Shown here one piece after another: positions 1 to 5,900 of a stretch of DNA of 15,216 nucleotides. A program made the translations under genes and the position numbers. Under the pieces are notes generated by a model. That model had not been told where the DNA came from. It did not search any database and saw only the letters and a list, made by a program, of their open reading frames with translations. This stretch comes from JBIOJM01 sp044450785 (lineage in GTDB: Bacteria > Planctomycetota > Planctomycetia > Isosphaerales > Isosphaeraceae): assembly GCA_044450785.1 (NCBI GenBank), contig JBIOJM010000250.1:1-15216 (forward strand). The letters run 5' to 3'. Within the stretch, counting starts at the first letter, position 1. Every line of letters starts with the position of its first letter.

Positions 1-241
1 ATCCATAGCCACCGTAGTGACCTCCGCCCGAACGGCCGCCTCCACCGTATCCACCCCGGCCCCCGCTACCACGACCACCTCCGCCGTGACCACCACCTCC
101 GCCGTGACCACCGCCGCCGCCGTGGCCACCGCCGCCGCCCCCTTTGGCAAAGGCCGCCGGTCCACTGGCAATCCAGGCGGCGAGGGCCAGGCCAAGGACC
201 ATGATCGGTAACCTCGCGACGCGCCGAATTGGGGAAAACAT
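1..241 (-). CDS. exported glycine/histidine-rich protein, N-terminal part only
   Basis: The minus strand reads from an ATG at 239-241 to the window edge without a stop, giving 80 residues. A good ribosome site (AGGAG, complement of 249-253) lies 7 nt upstream. Residues 1-28 form a signal peptide: a basic start (MFSPIRRVARL), a hydrophobic core (MVLGLALAAWIA), then a small-residue region ending in AFA. The mature part begins KGGGGGGH and continues as GGGGGH units, then turns into a Gly/Arg/Tyr/Ser-rich stretch (RGGYGGGGRSGGGHYGG). I recognise no enzyme domain. Regularly spaced histidines on a glycine backbone could bind metal or form a flexible surface or cell-wall segment, but that is inference. 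The C-terminus lies outside the window and may carry a folded domain. It is transcribed divergently from the 102-aa gene at 482. Confidence 0.72.
   Translation of the reverse strand, partial: MFSPIRRVARLPIMVLGLALAAWIASGPAAFAKGGGGGGHGGGGGHGGGGGHGGGGRGSGGRGGYGGGGRSGGGHYGGYG
73..141. repeat. 18-bp tandem repeat encoding GGGGGH units
   Basis: Units of 18 bp, starting on the plus strand with GACCACC or GGCCACC, run from 73 to 141: a shortened first copy at 73-87, then full copies at 88-105, 106-123 and 124-141. On the minus strand each full unit reads in frame as five glycines and one histidine. The unit length is a multiple of three, so copy-number change would alter protein length without a frameshift. 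Confidence 0.7.
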
Positions 242-271
242 CGCCGTGCTCCTGTGATCGTTTCGTTCTCG

Positions 272-284
272 TCCTGATTCAGGA
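272..284. repeat. perfect 13-bp palindrome in the 5' leader of the Gly-rich gene
   Basis: TCCTGA-T-TCAGGA is perfectly self-complementary around one central base. It sits about 31 bp upstream of the minus-strand ATG at 241. It could be an operator or a small leader hairpin, and nothing seen here chooses between them. Confidence 0.4.
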
Positions 285-379
285 ATGAGAGGCTCCTGTC
301 AGCAGGCCTCGTCGGGCTTCACCACGGTCCGACATCCTCGAATACGATCCCGGCCGAGGGTGCGGTCCAAGGTGTCTCC

Positions 380-398
380 CAGAATCTTCACGATTCTG
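380..398. repeat. inverted repeat with 7-bp arms in the divergent intergenic region
   Basis: CAGAATC-TTCAC-GATTCTG has perfect 7-bp arms around a 5-bp centre. It lies in the 240-bp gap between the Gly-rich gene and the 102-aa gene, about 39 bp upstream of the candidate -10 box at 437. Its position fits a regulator site for either gene, but no regulator is identified. Confidence 0.35.
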
Positions 399-436
399 AT
401 CCACGGAGGCGCTCTGATGCATGACGCCCGCATCGG

Positions 437-442
437 TATAAT
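437..442 (+). promoter_or_regulatory. candidate -10 box for the 102-aa / helicase-associated gene pair
   Basis: A perfect TATAAT lies 40 bp before the ATG at 482, in an otherwise GC-rich region. Allowing 17-18 bp spacing, the -35 position (about 413-419, TCTGATG) is a poor match to TTGACA. This is therefore a partial promoter call, and a transcript would begin near 449. Confidence 0.35.
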
Positions 443-481
443 CGATTTCAGGGAATCTCGATCCAAGGGTGAGGACTGGAC

Positions 482-790
482 ATGGGGCGACGCAAGGCTG
501 TTCATTCGGGCACTTCCGTACCGGAAGAGACCACGAAGACCGCGGCCGACCTGCTCGATGAACTCTTGCCGATGGGGGCCACCACGGCAAATGAGATCCA
601 CTTCCACGCAGCCGTGCTGGAAGTCGGCGACCCGGCCCAGCTCTTGGAGCTGGTGGCGGACACGGCACTGCGGCCGTTCCTGCTGTGCCGGCTGGCCCCG
701 AACGTGGCGCTCGTCGATCCCGGCCGCGCCGTCGAGCTGGCGGAGATGCTCCGCCGCCGCGGGCACACCCCGAAGATCCTCAGGTCGTGA
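482..790 (+). CDS. 102-aa protein sharing the C-terminal module of the next gene
   Basis: The ATG at 482 follows an AGGGTGAGG stretch (466-474) with 7 nt spacing, and the TGA at 788-790 ends 7 bp before the next start. I know no named family for it. Residues 1-35 are polar with a short helical stretch (TAADLLDEL). Residues 39-98 align without gaps to the last part of the 768-aa protein (about residues 700-759), with about 19 of 60 positions identical by hand, including LRPFLL, then LV, ELA and the late G-x-T. This suggests a stand-alone copy of the same small alpha/beta module. Codon use, the ribosome site and tight spacing support a real gene in one transcript with its neighbour. A role with the helicase-associated protein is inference from linkage and similarity. 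The same DNA is also open in the neighbour's frame, which I take to be chance. Confidence 0.68.
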   Translation: MGRRKAVHSGTSVPEETTKTAADLLDELLPMGATTANEIHFHAAVLEVGDPAQLLELVADTALRPFLLCRLAPNVALVDPGRAVELAEMLRRRGHTPKILRS

Positions 791-793
791 GGG
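789..793 (+). promoter_or_regulatory. ribosome binding site that decides the start at 798
   Basis: GAGGG at 789-793 overlaps the stop codon of the 102-aa gene and lies 4 nt before the ATG at 798. The spacing is short but usable. It supports the internal ATG over the distant in-frame ATG at 285. Confidence 0.4.
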
Positions 794-797
794 CCCC

Positions 798-3104
798 ATG
801 CAAGCGACGACGGACACCTCGCACCCGCTCTTGTTCAGTCCATCCAGCCGGACCCTGCCCGCTGATCTGGAGCATCTGAACCTCAACGACTTACGTCAGA
901 AGGCGCGTTTCTGGCTGGATCCCAGCCAGATGACACTGCCGAGGGACTCTCTGGTCAAGGTATTGCGTCTCGCACTGGAGGATGACACGGCCGCCGGCCG
1001 GGTGCTGCTGTCGCTCAGCCCGGACGAGCGCGCCGTCGCCTCCGTCTACCGCCGCCACGGCGGCTCCGTCGATGGCGAGGTCATCCGGCTCGACCTGATG
1101 GCGCGTGGTCTTCTGGAGATCGTCGAAGACCGGATCACCGCCACGTATTCGCACAGGCGGTGGAAGCAGAACCCGATCGTGGCCCTCGAGAATCGGTGGG
1201 CCCTGTTCGCGCACGCACCCGACCCATATGCCTCTTCTTGGGCCACGCTTGATCGCCAGGTGCCGGATCGATCCTTTGAACGCTGCAGCCTGCACGCCGG
1301 AATTTGCCGGCAGGTCGAGCCCGCCGGCCCGGCCCCGTGGTCGATTGCTCCATCCAAGGCTGCCCCGCACGCGGTCTTCAGGCGCTCGCCGGCGGAGGTG
1401 GCTCTCGACCTCACCCGACTCGTTGCTTACATTTCGGGACGCGGTTCGATGAAGCTCCGAAAGGATGGGGCGCTTGCAGTGGCCACCGTCCGGGCGATGA
1501 AGAAGGCCGTGCCCCTGTACGACCCTGCCGATTTCCAGCTCCCAGAGCTGCACGGACTGTACTGCGAGCTATTGCGATACATGGGAGCGGTTCGACTTGG
1601 GTCGAACGAGCTGCATGCCGACTCGAAGGTGGCGTCCGGCCAGTTCGCGAAAACGGGTTTCCGACAGGTTGAGCTCTGGGCTCGCGGTTGGTTGTCCGCC
1701 GGAAACTGGTTCGACGGCAGAGGCATACCGGAGTGTCGTGAGTTCGATGACTCCGCCAAGCCATTCCGGACTGGCCGCCAAGTCGTGGCCTGGGCACTGG
1801 GGTGCCTCGCCCGCGCGGGCGACCATTGGTATGAGCTGGAAGTGTTTATCTCGGCGCTTCATGCCCTTCAACACCATGTCGATTTCCGTGTACCTTGCCG
1901 CACGTTGGCGTGGGACCCGAAACTGGTCGGTACGCAGGACAAGGAGACGGGGATCGGTCTGACCAGTCAGCAGGCGCGGTGGTTCAGCACGACCGGGTCG
2001 TGGTACGCCAATGCCGTGATGGTTACCTTGGTGGCTCTGGGCTTGGTCGAGCGAGCGCGACTGGGCCCGGACGCGTCCGCGGCGCATGGCTTCCGGCTGA
2101 CCGAGATCGGCCGGGCCGTGTTCGGAGCTCCCGAGGTCGAACCACCGCGCGAGCCGGCTGAACACCGCTGCCTGTTGATCCAGCCCAACTTCGACATCGT
2201 CGCGTACCTGGATCAGGCCGACCCCCGGACGGCGGGGCTCCTGGGACGGCTCGGCGAGGCCGGCTCCGCTCACCCGGGCCCGATCCAGACGTTTCGTCTC
2301 ACACAGACGAGCGTTTATCAGGCGGAGGAGAGCGGGCTCGACCATCGGCAGATCGTCGATTTCCTGCAGCAACACAGTCAGCGCGACGTTCCCGCCAACG
2401 TGATTCGTTCCCTCTCCGACTGGTCGGCAAAGCGCGAGGGCCTGTCCCTGCGATCCGGAGTCACGGTACGGGGCTTTCCCACCACGGCTGCCCGCGATGC
2501 GTATCTGAATTCCCATCCCGGCACGGCCTGCGGGTCGCGGTTCGTGCTCACGCCGGGATCAGACGAGCAACCACCGGGGCTCAAACCGTCTGGATGCATC
2601 ATCTCAGATCACTTGCGAGGCTTGCGGACGACACTCGAGATGGACGAAATGGGTCGAATCCGCACGACGCAGCCGGTCGACCTCGTTCAGGAGGCCCGGA
2701 TGCGCCGGATCACCGAGCAGTCCTCATCGGGTTGGCAGCTCACGGCTCGCTCGATCCGCCAGGCGATCGCCGGAGGCGTGAAGCCGACGCTGATCCTCCG
2801 CTGGCTCAGAGGTCATCTGGCGCACGCGATACCTCCCTTGATCGCACTTGCAATCGACCAGTGGCTGGGAACGAGCCGGCCGCTCGAGCTGGGCGAGGCC
2901 GTCCTGCTGCACCTACCCGACAAAGAACAGTTCCAGGCGATCGCGCAGAGCCCCCGCCTCCGCCCCTTCCTGCTCGGCTCTCCGGGTCCGCAATGGCTGC
3001 TCGTCAAACGCGAGACCCGCAAGGAGCTGGCCGCCACGCTCGAGGAGCTCGGCTTTACATTGGCCAAGGAGCACTCCTTCGAAAGGATGAAGGATGAAGG
3101 ATGA
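798..3104 (+). CDS. XPB/Ssl2 helicase-associated domain protein (Helicase_C_3 type)
   Basis: This 768-aa protein resembles the large helicase-associated proteins that often accompany bacterial XPB/Ssl2-type DNA helicases; mycobacterial Rv0862c next to XPB is the best-known layout. Residues 12-450 contain several helical, winged-helix-like stretches (for example DLMARGLLEIV and VMVTLVALGLVERA). Residues about 455-575 match the Helicase_C_3 pattern: CLLIQPNFDIVAYLDQ, then FRLTQTSVYQAEESGL, then IVDFLQQHSQRDVPANVI and LSDWSAKREG. I see no Walker A or DEAD/DEAH box, so it is not itself a motor. A partner XPB would be expected but is not in the window. The C-terminal 60 residues resemble the 102-aa protein encoded just upstream. 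An in-frame ATG at 285 would add 171 residues, but it would overlap the 102-aa gene completely, so I prefer 798. The last codons (ERMKDEG, stop) are made of a heptamer repeat. Confidence 0.78.
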   Translation: MQATTDTSHPLLFSPSSRTLPADLEHLNLNDLRQKARFWLDPSQMTLPRDSLVKVLRLALEDDTAAGRVLLSLSPDERAVASVYRRHGGSVDGEVIRLDLMARGLLEIVEDRITATYSHRRWKQNPIVALENRWALFAHAPDPYASSWATLDRQVPDRSFERCSLHAGICRQVEPAGPAPWSIAPSKAAPHAVFRRSPAEVALDLTRLVAYISGRGSMKLRKDGALAVATVRAMKKAVPLYDPADFQLPELHGLYCELLRYMGAVRLGSNELHADSKVASGQFAKTGFRQVELWARGWLSAGNWFDGRGIPECREFDDSAKPFRTGRQVVAWALGCLARAGDHWYELEVFISALHALQHHVDFRVPCRTLAWDPKLVGTQDKETGIGLTSQQARWFSTTGSWYANAVMVTLVALGLVERARLGPDASAAHGFRLTEIGRAVFGAPEVEPPREPAEHRCLLIQPNFDIVAYLDQADPRTAGLLGRLGEAGSAHPGPIQTFRLTQTSVYQAEESGLDHRQIVDFLQQHSQRDVPANVIRSLSDWSAKREGLSLRSGVTVRGFPTTAARDAYLNSHPGTACGSRFVLTPGSDEQPPGLKPSGCIISDHLRGLRTTLEMDEMGRIRTTQPVDLVQEARMRRITEQSSSGWQLTARSIRQAIAGGVKPTLILRWLRGHLAHAIPPLIALAIDQWLGTSRPLELGEAVLLHLPDKEQFQAIAQSPRLRPFLLGSPGPQWLLVKRETRKELAATLEELGFTLAKEHSFERMKDEG

Positions 3105-3110
3105 AGGATG
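3083..3110. repeat. AAGGATG x4 tandem heptamer across a stop codon
   Basis: Four perfect copies of AAGGATG run from 3083 to 3110. The TGA stop of the helicase-associated gene (3102-3104) lies inside the array. Because 7 is not a multiple of 3, the array carries GAAGGATGA in every frame, so gain or loss of a unit would still give a nearby stop and only change the tail. Confidence 0.85.
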
Positions 3111-3147
3111 AGTCGAACGGACTGGAGAATACGCGCCGAAACGTCTT

Positions 3148-3196
<49 letters not shown>

Positions 3197-3207
3197 GGAT
3201 AACGACG

Positions 3208-4314
3208 ATGAACGAACTCTACGAACGTGAGCAAGGGGTAGCGATCCGGGCGGTGCGTACGGCGGCGCGGCTGTGCCAGGCCGTTGGAGCGGAGATTTCG
3301 CCCGAGGTGCTGGCCAAGAAGGACAAGAGCCCGGTCACGGTGGCCGATTTCGGCAGTCAGGCATTGATCTGCCGCGCGCTGGGCGAGGCGTTCCCGGAAG
3401 ACCCGGTGATCGCCGAGGAGGACGCAGTCGAGCTAAGACGCCCGGCGAGCGCGGCGGTGCTCGACCAGGTGGTCAGGCATGTCGGCGCCGTATGGGACGG
3501 AGCGGGTGGCGGCGCCGGCATCGAAATCGATGGCGAGCAGGTCTGCCGCTGGATCGACCGGGGAGGGGCCAGCCAATACGGCGAGCGGTTTTGGACGCTG
3601 GACCCGATCGACGGAACCAAGGGGTTCCTCCGCGGCGAGCAGTATGCCGTCGCCCTGGCGCTGATTGTCGGCGGTCACGTCGTGGTCGCGGCGCTGGCGT
3701 GCCCGAACTTGAGGGTCCGGGCGGGGCGTGAGCACGGCGAGGAAGACGGACCGCGGGGCTTGGTTTTCCGCGCCGCGAGAGGGCAAGGGGCGTTCGTCGT
3801 GCCGGGCGAGTGTCCCGTCGGGGACGAGGCGGTGCCGGTGCGGGTGTGGGTGAGTCGGGAAGATGACCCGGCTCGGGTGAGGTTTTGCGAGTCGGTCGAG
3901 TCGGGGCACAGTGCGCAGGGGGACGCGGCGGCCGTGGCCGCCCGGACGGGGATCACGGCTCCGCCGTTGCGGATGGATAGCCAGGCGAAGTACGCCGTGG
4001 TCGCGCGCGGCGAGGCCGAGATTTACCTGCGGCTGCCGACCCGGTCCGATTACCGCGAAAAGATCTGGGACCACGCCGCGGGCGCCTTGATCGTCGAGGA
4101 GGCCGGCGGAGTCGTCACTGACATCAACGGCCGGCCGCTCGAGTTCAACCACGGCCGCGAGCTGGCGGCCAACCGGGGCGTGATCGTGACCAACGGGCGG
4201 CTGCACCAAGTGGTGATCGAGGCGGTGCGGGGGCTGGGGATTGCCTCGGAGTCGAGTGATGAAGCGGGATTGGGTTCGGACGCTGACCCAGGAACCAAGA
4301 CCCAGGACAGGTAG
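3208..4314 (+). CDS. cysQ: 3'(2'),5'-bisphosphate nucleotidase, HAL2/CysQ-like (inositol monophosphatase superfamily)
   Basis: This family removes the 3'-phosphate from PAP/PAPS, by-products of sulfate assimilation and sulfotransferase reactions, in the cytoplasm; it needs Mg2+ and is typically Li+-sensitive. The metal-site motifs are all present in the 368-aa product: SPVTVADFGSQ (residues 41-51), AEED (69-72), LDPIDGTKGF (131-140) and IWDHAAGALIVEEAGG (286-301). The spacing and the stretches ESVESGHS (228-235) and RMDSQAKYAVVARGEAEIYL (255-274) match the longer HAL2/SAL1 form better than the short E. coli CysQ form. There is no signal peptide. The ATG at 3208 has only a weak ribosome site (GGA at 3197-3199). 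The final 30 residues are acidic and low in complexity and are probably dispensable. The next gene begins 2 bp after the stop, so the two are probably co-transcribed. Other phosphatases of the superfamily cannot be excluded, but HAL2-like is the best fit. Confidence 0.88.
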   Translation: MNELYEREQGVAIRAVRTAARLCQAVGAEISPEVLAKKDKSPVTVADFGSQALICRALGEAFPEDPVIAEEDAVELRRPASAAVLDQVVRHVGAVWDGAGGGAGIEIDGEQVCRWIDRGGASQYGERFWTLDPIDGTKGFLRGEQYAVALALIVGGHVVVAALACPNLRVRAGREHGEEDGPRGLVFRAARGQGAFVVPGECPVGDEAVPVRVWVSREDDPARVRFCESVESGHSAQGDAAAVAARTGITAPPLRMDSQAKYAVVARGEAEIYLRLPTRSDYREKIWDHAAGALIVEEAGGVVTDINGRPLEFNHGRELAANRGVIVTNGRLHQVVIEAVRGLGIASESSDEAGLGSDADPGTKTQDR

Positions 4315-4316
4315 CG

Positions 4317-5897
4317 GTGACGACATTGACGTTCTGGCGGGATCGGGGTGGTGCGTCGCGGCGGCCGCGCTATCGGTGCATGCGTTCGGTCTTTCTGCGC
4401 GGGCTGGGGCTCGTCTACCTGGCGGCGTTCGGCTCGATGGCCGCACAGGTCGACGGGCTGATCGGCTCCCGCGGGATCTCACCGGCGGCGGAATACCTGG
4501 CGGAGGCGGGGCGGATACTCAAGCTGCAACCGTCGACCTACTGGCGGCTGCCGACCTTGTGCTGGCTGGATGCTTCCGACTGGACGTTGCACGCCCTGTG
4601 CTGGGGTGGCGTGGCGCTCAGCATGGCGCTCGTCGCGGGGTTTCTGCCCGGGTTGTGCGCGGCGCTGCTTTGGCTGTTCTACCTTTCGATCGTGGTGGTG
4701 GGGCAGAATTTCCTGAGCTATCAGTGGGACTCGCTGCTCCTGGAGGCGGGGCTGCTGGCGGTCCTCTTGGCCCCGTGGGGGGTGCGGCTCGGGCGGGCGC
4801 GTGACGAGCCGTGGGGGTTCGCCGTCTGGCTGGTGCGCTGGCTGGTGTTTCGGTTGATGTTCCTGTCGGGCGCGGCCAAGCTGGCCAGCCAGGACCCGGC
4901 CTGGTCGGACTGGAAAGCACTCGAGTATCACTATCAAACCCAGCCGCTGCCGGCCTGGACGAGCTGGTACATCCACCAGATGCCTCCGTGGTTTCACGAG
5001 CTGTCCGTGGGGTTCATGTTCTATGCCGAGCTGGTTGCGCCCTTCTTCATCGTGGGGCCCAGGGCGATCCGGTTGGCCGGATTCGTCAGCCTGGTGCTCT
5101 TGCAGGTCTTGATCGCCGGAACGGGCAACTACGGGTTCTTCAATCTGCTGACGGTCGTGCTCTGCCTCAGTCTGCTGGATGACCGCGACGCGGAGTGGGT
5201 GCAGAGGGTTTCCCGGCATCTTCGGCAGCGCAGGGAGTGGTTGTGGAGTTGGGTATTTGATCGGCGGAGATCGATCGCGGACCGGGCCGCGGAGGAATCG
5301 GAACCGAGGGGGTCAGGCAGGTCGTGGTCATGGCCGAGGCGCGTGGTGGCCGGCATGCTCGGAGGGGTTATCATCGCTGTGACCGCCGGGCAGACGGTGA
5401 AGGACGTCTGGCCCGGGTCGGCGGTTCCGGCCGGGCTCATCACCTTGATCCGGCAGGTCGCGCCGTTGCGTAGCTTCAACACATACGGGCTGTTCGCGGT
5501 GATGAGCACGAAGCGGCCGGAGATCGTCGTCGAGGCGAGCGACGACGGCGTGATCTGGATGCCGTACGGCTTCCACTGGAAGCCGAGCGAGCTGGACCGC
5601 GCGCCGCGGTTCACGACGCCGCACCTGCCCCGTCTCGACTGGCAGATGTGGTTCGCCGCCTTGGGCGGCGACTGCCGGACTCAGCCCTGGTTCTTGCGGT
5701 TCCAGCGGCGGCTGCTCGAGGGCGAGCCCGAGGTGCTGGGTCTGCTCCGCGACAACCCGTTTCCCGCGCGGCCTCCACGTTATGTGCGCGCACGCTTGTA
5801 TCTATACAAATTCACCGGATGGGGTTCGACCGACTGGTGGGCTCGCGAAGATCAAGGGCTTTTCTGCCCACCGCTCGCGCTTGATGCCTTTGAATAA
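4317..5897 (+). CDS. lipase maturation factor family membrane protein
   Basis: The 526-aa product is a multi-pass membrane protein of the LMF1-like family. In vertebrates LMF1 assists folding of lipases in the ER; the role of bacterial members is not established. Family hallmarks are GLIGSRGI (residues 47-54), NFLSYQWDSLLLEAG (131-145), FRLMFLSGAAKL (178-189), YHYQTQPLPAW (205-214), NYGFFNLLTVV (271-281) and, near the end, PRYVRARLYLYKFT. Hydrophobic segments lie near residues 25-44, 95-110, 112-130, 138-153, 167-185, 228-247, 251-268, 272-288 and one around 345-365, followed by a soluble C-terminal part. The start is a GTG at 4317 with AGGACAGG (4304-4311) 5 nt upstream, 2 bp after the cysQ-like stop. 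The stop at 5895-5897 is 3 bp from the end of the convergent molybdopterin gene. The length is usual for the family. Confidence 0.87.
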   Translation: MTTLTFWRDRGGASRRPRYRCMRSVFLRGLGLVYLAAFGSMAAQVDGLIGSRGISPAAEYLAEAGRILKLQPSTYWRLPTLCWLDASDWTLHALCWGGVALSMALVAGFLPGLCAALLWLFYLSIVVVGQNFLSYQWDSLLLEAGLLAVLLAPWGVRLGRARDEPWGFAVWLVRWLVFRLMFLSGAAKLASQDPAWSDWKALEYHYQTQPLPAWTSWYIHQMPPWFHELSVGFMFYAELVAPFFIVGPRAIRLAGFVSLVLLQVLIAGTGNYGFFNLLTVVLCLSLLDDRDAEWVQRVSRHLRQRREWLWSWVFDRRRSIADRAAEESEPRGSGRSWSWPRRVVAGMLGGVIIAVTAGQTVKDVWPGSAVPAGLITLIRQVAPLRSFNTYGLFAVMSTKRPEIVVEASDDGVIWMPYGFHWKPSELDRAPRFTTPHLPRLDWQMWFAALGGDCRTQPWFLRFQRRLLEGEPEVLGLLRDNPFPARPPRYVRARLYLYKFTGWGSTDWWAREDQGLFCPPLALDAFE

Positions 5898-5900
5898 GCT

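Noticed and set aside
17..211. 64-aa plus-strand open frame rich in Thr/Ala/Val
   Set aside because: It is the antisense reading of the Gly/His-repeat region; the minus strand has a signal peptide and ribosome site.
285..797. In-frame extension of the helicase-associated protein to an ATG at 285 (939 aa)
   Set aside because: It would wholly overlap the better-supported 102-aa gene, the extension is Arg/Ser/Pro-rich and unlike the rest, and the ATG at 798 has its own ribosome site and a plausible N-terminus.
3433..4482. 349-aa minus-strand open frame
   Set aside because: It runs antisense across two clear genes (cysQ-like and LMF-like) and is Arg/Pro-rich.
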